Assembly (NCBI GenBank): GCA_000708835.1
Contig: DF237383.1
Span: 1-64,000, forward strand
Source of the DNA: Klebsormidium nitens
Lineage: Eukaryota; Streptophyta; Klebsormidiophyceae; Klebsormidiales; Klebsormidiaceae
Reading direction: 5' to 3'
DNA length: 64,000 nt
Below, piece by piece: positions 57,701 to 64,000 of the stretch (its first letter is position 1; every line of letters starts with the position of its first letter). Position numbers and translations under genes: made by a program. The notes under the pieces are model-generated. The model was not told where the DNA came from and made no database searches. It saw only the letters and a list, made by a program, of their open reading frames with translations.

Positions 57701-57886
57701 AAGAAGCATCTCCTGCAACTTTCTCCTTCCAAAGTGGAGCTGCAGCAATCGAAGGTAAGGGCGAACCGGCTCCTCAACTGCATCATTCAAATATCCAAGG
57801 GACCTGAAAAGCCATGTGAGCTCTCCCTTGAAGTTGAAGTTGCAATGGCATCTGCCCTGCTCGCCAACAAGCTCGTAAAAGGAGCT
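54712..57886 (-). CDS. multi-exon F-box/LRR protein, 5' end incomplete
   Basis: Five exons join without breaking frame: about 57663-57886 (left boundary firm, acceptor either 57,856 or 57,886), 57495-57591, 57237-57319, 56625-57158 and 54712-55669. The last two encode a Pro/Ser-rich linker, an F-box (LHVLELLPVDFRLAVVPLVC, then KEWRDAAFDPACWSHVEV) and about twelve cysteine-type LRRs (LTELDISGCLKVTEVGVIQV and similar). This resembles SKP2/FBXL20/AMN1-type SCF receptors. The three upstream exons encode an unrecognised N-terminal region (for example LGYLNDAVEEPVRPYLRLLQ and GKNLLDVVSAFEVRLHKVYT). Translation could instead begin at the ATG at 57,157, giving about 496 aa. The frame-compatible upstream exons argue that the protein is longer. 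A copia element lies directly upstream, probably within an intron. Confidence 0.8.
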
Positions 57887-57916
57887 CTTGAAGGTAGTAC
57901 CAACAATATTAATAGT

Positions 57917-57921
57917 AATAC
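57917..57921. repeat. target-site duplication, left (AATAC)
   Basis: AATAC directly precedes the 5' LTR, and the same five bases follow the 3' LTR at 63,717-63,721. This marks one insertion event for the whole element. Confidence 0.93.
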
Positions 57922-58222
57922 TTTTGAGATTAGGGGTAATTAGCCTTGAGTTACGCCCTAATATCCTAGTCGAATCGTGTGCAATGTTGCATTGGCCGTC
58001 GACCGTACGATCGTAAGTTGCTGCGTAAGTAAATGGACTCGAAAGTAGGGCCGTCGATTTGCAAGTTTCCGGAGTACCGCAGCCGGAGTACCGTATCCGG
58101 AGTACCGTATCCGGAGTACCGTAGCTGAGAAGACTTCGATTCTCACCATGGACTAGTTACTCACTTCTAGTACCTAGTTGTGCTTCCTCTTGAAAGGCCC
58201 TCAAGGCGCGTTTATTTCAACA
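57922..58222 (+). repeat. 5' LTR (301 bp)
   Basis: It aligns without gaps to the 3' LTR. Its start has decayed to TTTTG where the 3' LTR has TGTTG; its end is AACA. It includes a run of four 15-bp repeats built on CCGGAGTACCGTATC (58,069-58,124). Confidence 0.95.
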
Positions 58223-58236
58223 GGTTATGGGCCCAC
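58223..58236 (+). promoter_or_regulatory. primer-binding site, half-tRNA(iMet)
   Basis: GGTTATGGGCCCAC directly follows the 5' LTR. Its complement, GTGGGCCCATAACC, is the anticodon-arm sequence of plant initiator methionine tRNA rather than the tRNA 3' end. This is the internal priming mode known for Drosophila copia and some relatives. Confidence 0.88.
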
Positions 58237-58432
58237 GACGCTAGAGAGTGAGGGAGAGAGTAGCAAGCCATTGCTAGCAAAGACAATTCTAGGTTGGTGA
58301 AAGGTATTCCAGTGGGGGCTAAGTAGGAGTGCTTTGAGCACTTTCCCTGTGACGCCTGTGAAAATACCCACAAACCTTTCTCGGCACAAAGGAGTGCCCA
58401 GCCCAAGAAGCGTTGTTTGACTAGCTGTAAAG

Positions 58433-59050
58433 ATGGCTGAAGGACTCAAGGTATCCATTGAGAAGTTGGATGTGGATAACTATACGACGTGGTCGCAGCA
58501 GATGAAGTTTCTGCTGGTCCACAAGAAGCTCTGGAAGGGAGTGGCCGATCCCGCAGGGGATGCGGATAGAACCGAGGAGGCAAAGGCTGTGATAGGTCTA
58601 AACGTGCGGTCCCAGCACCTAGGGACGGTAACCGCTGCGGCGAACGCTAAGGTTGCGTGGGATGCATTGGAGGCGATCTACAAAGGCAAGAGTGCCACTC
58701 GGAAGTTGCAACTCCGGCAAAAGCTAATTACTCTCAAGCAAGGGTCCGGTGAGTCCGTGGCCGCCTACGTTGACAGGGCTAGAGACCTTGAGAGGGAATT
58801 GGTGAGCGCGGGGTCGGATGTGAAGCCGGATGATCTTGCCATGTCCGTGTTGAGCGGGTTGTCTAAGGAGTACGGGACTGTGGTAACGGTCTTGATGTAC
58901 TCGGATAAGGTCAGCTCGGTGGACATTATGCTTCCAATGCTGCAGCAGCATGAGCATGAGCATGAGCATGAGCATGAGCATGAGCATGAGCATGAGCATG
59001 AGCATGAGCATGAGCATGAGCATGAGCATGAGCAAGAAGAACTCCGTTGA
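58433..59050 (+). CDS. copia gag polyprotein, 5' part (UBN2-type)
   Basis: The capsid-like region of the copia polyprotein starts at MAEGLKVSIEKLDVDNY and includes WSQQMKFLLVHKKLW and typical gag helices (LRQKLITLKQGSGESVAAYV). It runs into a His-Glu dipeptide tract encoded by the CATGAG microsatellite and stops soon after (EELR, stop). The zinc-knuckle sequence that should follow lies in a different frame, so the polyprotein is broken here by an indel. Confidence 0.9.
   Translation: MAEGLKVSIEKLDVDNYTTWSQQMKFLLVHKKLWKGVADPAGDADRTEEAKAVIGLNVRSQHLGTVTAAANAKVAWDALEAIYKGKSATRKLQLRQKLITLKQGSGESVAAYVDRARDLERELVSAGSDVKPDDLAMSVLSGLSKEYGTVVTVLMYSDKVSSVDIMLPMLQQHEHEHEHEHEHEHEHEHEHEHEHEHEHEQEELR
58949..59032 (+). 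repeat. CATGAG hexanucleotide microsatellite, 14 units
   Basis: Fourteen perfect CATGAG units lie within gag and encode repeated His-Glu in the gag frame or Met-Ser in the next frame. A six-base unit cannot itself shift the frame, so the break after it needs a separate indel at its border. Confidence 0.97.
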
Positions 59051-59144
59051 GTCGGAGGAGGGCAGCGGAGCCGGAGCCGGGGTGGCATATGCCGCTAGAG
59101 CCGGTAACGGAGGGGGCAATGGCAAGGGGAGAAAGGCTTCGATG

Positions 59145-59928
59145 GCTTGCCACAAGTGTGGTGAGTTGGGGCACTTCGAGCGGGAGTGCAAGAAGGGGGC
59201 TCAAAGGGCCTCAAGGGTCAAAGGAGTCCGGAAAGCCAAAGTTCCGGAAAGGCCGCGAGTGCTACGGTTGCGGAAGCACCAACCACATCCTCAAGGATTG
59301 CCCCAAGGGAGGGGGATCGGGGTCCAACCGCGGGGCCGCCTTCATGGCGGGAGACGGAGTAGGGGCCGGGACGGGGAAGTGGGTTCTAGACTCGGGGGCC
59401 ACCCAACACATGAGCGGGGACAAGGGGAAGTTCACAACCCTCAAGATGCTAGAAACCGGGTCGCGAAGAATTCGGATAGCAAACGGTACGTATGTGGACG
59501 TAGCCGGAGAGGGGACGGTCGAGTTGCGGTGCCTAACGCCAACGGGCGTGAGGGTCAACACTCTTCTTGATGTGTTGTATGTCCTCGGCGTGGTTGAGAA
59601 CCTCTTCTCGGTGACGAGGGCTACCGACGCCGGCGTGGTGCTTGGGTTCAAGCGGGGCGTGTGCCAAGGCTTCCTGAACGGTGAGATCATCTTCCGTGCG
59701 GAGCAAGGGATGGGCTTGTTTGAGGTGTGTGAAGCGGAGCCCGATGTGGACGCGTGCATGCTTGTGAGGCAAGCCAAGACCGCGGAGTTGTGGCACCGGC
59801 GGCTTGGGCACGCCGGGTGTGAGAGTTTGGCTAAGATGGTCGAGGGAGACCTAGTCCGGGGTGTGGGGGTGAAAGCCGAGGCGTTTCGGGAGAAGAAACC
59901 CTTGGTGTGCGAACCTTGCATCATGGGT
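59145..59928 (+). pseudogene. copia zinc knuckles, protease and pre-integrase, copy A
   Basis: The first zinc knuckle (CHKCGELGHFEREC) lies in the frame opened at 58,950. The second (CYGCGSTNHILKDC) and the aspartic protease motif (WVLDSGATQHMSG) lie in another frame, so at least one indel separates them. The pre-integrase segment (ELWHRRLGHAG) follows, then the frame runs into the N gap. The knuckle-to-pre-integrase part from 59,254 is repeated after the gap. Confidence 0.88.
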
Positions 59929-59929
59929 G

Positions 59930-59949
59930 NNNNNNNNNNNNNNNNNNNN
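59930..59949. other. assembly gap (20 N)
   Basis: Twenty unresolved bases. The true size is unknown, and any reading frame across it is meaningless. Confidence 0.99.
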
Positions 59950-60077
59950 TATTACGGCGTCTTGCAGACAGCCACGCAGTGCGTCGTTAAGACGTAACCA
60001 CCGCCGTTTCGCTAACCCGCAGGTCAACGAAATCCTGTCGAGAACGAGGTTAGGCTTAACCAGTCGTAATCGTTACA
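59950..60077. other. 128-bp segment foreign to the copia element
   Basis: The sequence between the gap and the second copy shows no copia domain in any frame and does not match copy A. It may be unrelated DNA joined during scaffolding, or an insertion. Confidence 0.5.
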
Positions 60078-60755
60078 CGCGAGTGCTACGGTTGCGGAAG
60101 CACCGACCACATCCTCGAGAATTGCCCCAAGGGAGGGGGATCGGGGTCCAACCGCGGGGCCGCCTTCATGGCGGGAGACGGAGTAGGGGCCGGGGTGGGG
60201 AAGCGACGGTTCTAGACTCGGGGGCCACTCAACACATGAGCGGGAACAAGGGGAAGTTCACAACCCTCAAGATGCTAGAACCCGGGTCGCGGAGGATCCG
60301 TATAGCAAACGATACGTACGTAGACGTAGCCGGAGAGGGGACGGTCGAGTTGCGGTGCCTAACGCCAACGGGCGTGAGGTTCAACACTCTTCTTGATGTG
60401 TTGTATGTCCCCGGCGTGGTTGAGAACCTCTTCTCGGTGACGAGAGCTACCGACGCCGGCGTGGTGCTTGGGTTCAAGAGGGACGTGTGCCAAGGCTTCT
60501 TGAACGGTGAGATCATCTTCCGTGCGGAGCAAGGGTTGGGCTTGTTTGAAGTGTGTGAACTGAGCGGAGCCCGAGGTGGACGCGTGCATGCTTGTGAGAG
60601 AAGCCGAGAGCGCGGAGTTGTGGCATCGGAGGCTTGGGCACGCCGGGTATGAGGGGTTGGCTAAGATGGTCGAGGGAGACCTAGTCCGGGGTGTGGGGGT
60701 GAAAGCCGAGGCGTTTCGGGAGAAGAAACCCTTGGTGTGTGAACCTTGCATCATG
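60078..60755 (+). pseudogene. copia knuckle-protease-pre-integrase, copy B
   Basis: A second copy of 59,254-59,928 has high identity and small differences. An extra few bases before the protease motif (AAGCGACGGTTCTAGACTC against AAGTGGGTTCTAGACTC) and a shift near 60,560 change the frame. The copy continues without a break into the integrase, so it is the one connected to the rest of pol. Confidence 0.85.
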
Positions 60756-61889
60756 AGGAAGCAAACCCGGGAGTCGTTTCCTAGGGAGTCGGACTCCAAG
60801 GGAAGCACGGAACCCCTCGAGCTCGTGCACATGGACGTGTGCGGGCCCATGCCGGTGGCGTCGCCCGGGGGGTGTAGGTGGTTGGCCACTTTCCTAGACG
60901 ACTACACCAAGCTCTCGGTGGTGCAACCGTTGAAGAAGAAGAGCGAGGTGACGGAGGCCACGGAGAGGGTGTTTGCCCGGTTGGAGTTACAATCCGGGAA
61001 GAAGGTCAAGTCGGTTCAAACGGACCGCGGCGGCGGGGAGTACGTCAACGAGAAGATGACGCCTTTTCTCGGCAAGAAAGGGACGGTGCAACGCACTACG
61101 GCGGGGCACTCTCCCGAGCAAAACGGGTCGGCGGAGCGGTTGAACCGAACCCTAGAAGAGAGGGCGCGGGCTTTGCTAGAGGACGCCGGCTTGGGAGGGG
61201 AGTATTGGGCGGAAGCGATGGTGACCGCTAACTACACCCGGAATCGGGTGCCCTCGAGCGTGCACGGGAAGACCCCGTACGAGATGTTCTATGGGGAGAA
61301 GCCGGACCTTAGCCACATGCGGGTGTTTGGGGCGCGGGCCTACATCCATGTCCCTAAGGAAAACCGGAAGAAGTTGGAGCGGGTGAGCGAACGGGGGGTC
61401 TTCCTAGGGTATAAGCCGAACGCGAAGGCCTATCGGGTCTTGAAGGAGAGGACCGGAGTTGTGATTGTCTCCCGGGACGTCGTTGTAGACGAGCGGGGGC
61501 CCTCCGGGGTCGTTGAGCTTGGCTCCGTCCCGGGGAAGGAGGAGGGGGGTGCTCGCGACCCTAGTCGTGTGAGCCCCCCGACTCAGATGGGTGCAGGGGC
61601 TACCCCTACGGGGGAGGCCGGCACTCAGCCCGGTGCAGAAGCTACTCCTACGGGGGAGGCCGGCACCGGGAGCGAGGAGTCCGTTTTAACAGAGGGCGCC
61701 GATGAGAGCGGCGAAGTCGTGGAAGAGCCGGTGGTCACCCCGGCGGATTTGGGGGCGAGGAAAAACCCCCCTAGAGAGAGGAGATTGCCGGAGCGTTTTA
61801 GGGTTAACCTCGCGGCGGAAGGGGTTAGGGATAACCCACCAAAGGAGTCGGGGGAGCACCCGGAGCCTCAAGCTATCAGGAAGCCGTAG
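60576..61889 (+). CDS. copia integrase region
   Basis: This region contains the pre-integrase/HHCC zinc site (WHRRLGHAG, then CEPCIMRK) and the integrase core. Its catalytic acidic residues are in HMDVCGPMP, QTDRGGGEY and SPEQNGSAERLNRTLEE (D, D, E pattern). The C-terminal part has copia-type motifs (MRVFGARAYIHVPKENRKKL, VFLGYKPNAKAYRV). A Gly/Thr-rich linker follows, and the frame ends near 61,889. The reverse transcriptase continues in another frame from about 61,871, so a single-base indel near 61,865 breaks pol. Confidence 0.93.
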   Translation: MDACMLVREAESAELWHRRLGHAGYEGLAKMVEGDLVRGVGVKAEAFREKKPLVCEPCIMRKQTRESFPRESDSKGSTEPLELVHMDVCGPMPVASPGGCRWLATFLDDYTKLSVVQPLKKKSEVTEATERVFARLELQSGKKVKSVQTDRGGGEYVNEKMTPFLGKKGTVQRTTAGHSPEQNGSAERLNRTLEERARALLEDAGLGGEYWAEAMVTANYTRNRVPSSVHGKTPYEMFYGEKPDLSHMRVFGARAYIHVPKENRKKLERVSERGVFLGYKPNAKAYRVLKERTGVVIVSRDVVVDERGPSGVVELGSVPGKEEGGARDPSRVSPPTQMGAGATPTGEAGTQPGAEATPTGEAGTGSEESVLTEGADESGEVVEEPVVTPADLGARKNPPRERRLPERFRVNLAAEGVRDNPPKESGEHPEPQAIRKP

Positions 61890-61915
61890 GGGGAGAAGAG
61901 AGTGAGCTCTGGCGG

Positions 61916-63394
61916 TTGTCTATGGACGAGGAGATGCGGTCTTTGTTGGAGAACGGGACTTGGGAGCTCGTCGAAAAACCGGAGGGGGTGAAGCCGCTTC
62001 CCATGAAGTGGGTTTACAAGATTAAGCGGGATGCGCTTGGGAACGTGGAGCGGTATAAGTTTCGATTGGTGGCGAAGGGGTACTTGCAAAAGCAAGGAAT
62101 TGACTTCGAGGAGGTCTACGCCCCGGTGAGCAAGCACACAAGCTTGAGGGCGCTTCTCGCGGTGGTTGCGGCGCGTGACCTAGAGCTTCACCAACTCGAC
62201 GTCAAGACGGCGTTTCTCAACGGCGAGTTGGAGGAGACGATCTACATGCAGCAGCCGCAGGGGTACGAGCAAGGCGGGTCGGAGATGGTTTGCCTCCTCA
62301 AGCGCTCCCTTTACGGGTTGCGCCAGGCACCGCGGGCATGGTACCTGCGCCTGAAGGAGGAGCTCGGGTTGCTTGAGTTTGGGGCGTCCGTTGCGGACGC
62401 GGCGCTTTTCGTGGGGGAGGTCGACGGGGAGGAGGTCTTCCTTCTCGTTTGGGTGGACGACATCCTCATCGCTATTCGTGGGAAGGACCGCGTGGCGAAG
62501 GTGAAGGCGCACCTCGCGCGGACGTTCGACGTGAGGGACTTGGGGGAGGCGACTTACTTCCTCGGGAGTGAGTTGGCGCGCGACCGGGAGGCGCGCACTC
62601 TGAAGCTGACGCAGAAGAGGCAGACGGGGGAGCTCCTTGGACGACACGGGTTGGCGGGCGCGCGGCCGCGCTCGGTTCCCCTCGGCACGGCGGGGAAGCT
62701 GACGAGGGAGGGGACTCCGCTTGACACGGCGAAGTTCCCCTATAGCGAGCTCATCGGAAGCTTGCTCTATTTGAGTGTTTGCACGCGGCCCGACATTGCT
62801 CAGGCCGTGGGGGCATTGGCGCGCTACACAAGCGCGCCAACGGAGGCGCATTGGGCGGCGGCGCTCGGGGTGGTGCGCTATTTGGCGGGGACGGCGGAGG
62901 CCGGAGTAACCTTTGGGGGGAGCGATGAGCTCCTTGAGGTGTTCTGTGATGCGGATTTTGCAGGGGACGTTGACATGAGGCGTTCCACGACGGGGTACGT
63001 CTTCCTGATGTACGGGGGCGCGGTGAGTTGGTCAAGCCGTCTGCAGCCGACGGTGGCGGTGTCCACGGTGGAGGCGGAGTACACAGTGAGCGCGGCGCAG
63101 GCGGTGAAGGAGGCGCTATGGTTTCGCAAGCTCGGGGGAGACTTGGGGTTGGGGCTTGGGACGGTCCCAATCGACTGCGACAACCAAGGGGCAATACAGC
63201 TCCTAAAGCATCCGGTCGCAACACTGCGGTCGAAGCACATTGACGTGTTGCATCACTTTGCACGGGAGCGGGTGGCACGCAAGGAGGTTGGGTTCGCTTA
63301 TTGCAGGACGGAGGACATGAAGGCGGACATCATGACCAAGGCGCTGACTCCGGGGAAGTTCTTCAAGTGTAGGAAGGAGATAGGAATTGCATAG
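61916..63394 (+). CDS. copia reverse transcriptase and RNase H
   Basis: This is the C-terminal 492 residues of pol. The reverse transcriptase shows WVYKIKRDALG, LHQLDVKTAFLNGELEE (first catalytic Asp) and the active-site box LLVWVDDIL, where most copia elements have YVDD. RNase H follows, with EVFCDADFAGD, VSTVEAEYTVS and DCDNQGAIQLLKHP. The frame is intact to its stop at 63,392-63,394, 21 bases before the 3' LTR. This part has the best-preserved coding of the element. The true frame begins upstream of the first ATG, at about 61,871. Confidence 0.94.
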   Translation: MSMDEEMRSLLENGTWELVEKPEGVKPLPMKWVYKIKRDALGNVERYKFRLVAKGYLQKQGIDFEEVYAPVSKHTSLRALLAVVAARDLELHQLDVKTAFLNGELEETIYMQQPQGYEQGGSEMVCLLKRSLYGLRQAPRAWYLRLKEELGLLEFGASVADAALFVGEVDGEEVFLLVWVDDILIAIRGKDRVAKVKAHLARTFDVRDLGEATYFLGSELARDREARTLKLTQKRQTGELLGRHGLAGARPRSVPLGTAGKLTREGTPLDTAKFPYSELIGSLLYLSVCTRPDIAQAVGALARYTSAPTEAHWAAALGVVRYLAGTAEAGVTFGGSDELLEVFCDADFAGDVDMRRSTTGYVFLMYGGAVSWSSRLQPTVAVSTVEAEYTVSAAQAVKEALWFRKLGGDLGLGLGTVPIDCDNQGAIQLLKHPVATLRSKHIDVLHHFARERVARKEVGFAYCRTEDMKADIMTKALTPGKFFKCRKEIGIA

Positions 63395-63415
63395 GATACT
63401 CAGTGCGTGAGGGAG

Positions 63416-63716
63416 TGTTGAAATTAGGGGTAATTAGCCTTGAGTTACGCCCTAATATCCTAGTCGAATCGTGTGCAATGTTGCATTGGCCGTCGACCGT
63501 ACGATCGTAAGTTGCTGCGTAAGTAAATGGACTCGAAAGTAGGGCCGTCGATTTGCAAGTTTCCGGAGTACCGTAGCCGGAGTACCGTATCCGGAGTACC
63601 GTATCCGGAGTACCGTAGCTGAGAAGACTTCGATTCTCACCATGGACTAGTTACTCACTTCTAGTACCTAGTTGTGCTTCCTCTTGAAAGGCGCTCAAGG
63701 CGCATTTATTTTAACA
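63416..63716 (+). repeat. 3' LTR (301 bp)
   Basis: It starts TGTTG and ends AACA, as usual for copia LTRs, and is preceded by a short purine run (GAGGGAG). It carries the same four 15-bp repeats as the 5' LTR (63,563-63,618). Confidence 0.96.
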
Positions 63717-63721
63717 AATAC
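63717..63721. repeat. target-site duplication, right (AATAC)
   Basis: An identical copy of the five bases at 57,917-57,921. Confidence 0.93.
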
Positions 63722-64000
63722 TACCAATAGTTGGAGGTCTGTCCCTTTATAAGCTGTAAACAAATAAGCTCCAATCGCACGAATCAGCTTTCAACCGTCC
63801 CTATTCAGAATTGCAGTGCCAATCATGAAAGGCGTGAATTCCGGCGTCTCTAGAAGCAGCTGGGATGACACCTGTAAAAGGCTTGCGGCCCCGGAACGCA
63901 ACAATAACCTCCTGACGGAGAATAAGCCGAAGTTTCTGTGCCACATATCTTCTCATCATGCATAATAATAATTCATTGCAATAGCCTGGCAGTGGCCATT
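63722..64000 (-). other. possible upstream exon of the interrupted gene
   Basis: On the minus strand, 63,872-63,935 follows GGCACAG and precedes a GT donor. It encodes KLRLILRQEVIVAFRGRKPF in an open frame. It lies just beyond the copia element, on the same strand as the F-box/LRR gene, and could be one of its 5' exons. Its end phase does not directly match the next exon at 57,886, so at least one exon or a different boundary would be needed. The rest of the stretch shows nothing recognisable. Confidence 0.3.

Larger units (their letters stand above)
57922..63716 (+). mobile_element. Ty1/copia LTR retrotransposon (5.8 kb), defective
   Basis: A complete-length element has two 301-bp LTRs, a 5-bp target duplication and a primer-binding site for initiator tRNA. 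Its domain order is gag, zinc knuckles, protease, integrase, reverse transcriptase, RNase H, which defines the Ty1/copia superfamily. The coding region is disrupted by several frame changes, a 20-base assembly gap (59,930-59,949) and an internal duplication of the knuckle-protease-pre-integrase segment. The LTRs differ at about 6 of 301 positions (98% identical), indicating a fairly recent insertion. It is inserted opposite in direction to the surrounding F-box/LRR gene. Confidence 0.96.

Noticed and set aside
57958-58149. 63-codon frame in the LTR, repeated at 63,452-63,643
   Set aside because: It occurs in both LTRs because the LTRs are direct copies. It contains the 15-bp repeats and no protein feature.
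58949-59032. CRISPR-like regular repeat
   Set aside because: It is a contiguous six-base microsatellite without spacers, in a eukaryotic retrotransposon.
58724-59204. Minus-strand frames with Leu-Met, Ser-Cys or Ala-His runs
   Set aside because: They are translations of the CATGAG microsatellite on the opposite strand of gag.

Overview
The window is a gene-dense, intron-rich eukaryotic nuclear segment of about even base composition. A plant-type cryptochrome with a DAS-type tail, an EGY2-like chloroplast site-2 protease and an ALY/THO4 mRNA export factor place it in the green lineage. A small RIIa/EF-hand protein of the kind found in motile cilia argues against a seed plant. The best guess is a streptophyte (charophyte) green alga, for example a Klebsormidium-like species. 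A bryophyte or lycophyte cannot be excluded from sequence alone.

Layout. 1-4.6 kb: no confident gene. 4.6-10.0 kb (-): eIF2 beta, eight exons. 10.8-12.7 kb (+): single-exon F-box/LRR protein. 12.7-18.5 kb: gene-poor, with two miniature inverted-repeat elements and a broken purple-acid-phosphatase-like gene. 18.5-20.9 kb (-): a second single-exon F-box protein with resistance-type LRRs. 22.0-29.0 kb (-): a 12-exon 'ABC-class' P-loop ATPase (PF09818 type) with a possible organelle presequence. One of its introns holds a tandem array of degenerate copies of its Walker B exon. 29.4-35.8 kb (+): EGY2-like protease, with a MITE in a GC-AG intron. 36.9-40.5 kb (-): ALY/THO4. 42.5-49.3 kb (+): cryptochrome. 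51.0-53.7 kb (+): RIIa + EF-hand protein. 54.7-57.9 kb (-): a third, multi-exon F-box/LRR gene whose 5' side is interrupted by a 5.8-kb Ty1/copia element (57,922-63,716). The copia element has 301-bp LTRs, a 5-bp target duplication and a half-tRNA(iMet) primer site. Its polyprotein is frame-broken and contains an assembly gap.

The genes are mostly unrelated housekeeping, plastid and light-signalling genes. Three pairs are head to head: eIF2 beta with the first F-box gene, the ATPase with EGY2, and ALY with cryptochrome. No rRNA, tRNA or CRISPR array was recognised.

The most unusual structure is the intronic array of partial Walker B exons at about 24.6-25.4 kb, whose differences are largely synonymous. 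A second, independent partial exon duplication lies in the cryptochrome gene. Exon models were built by hand from reading frame, GT/GC-AG boundaries and phase agreement. UTRs and promoters could not be defined.
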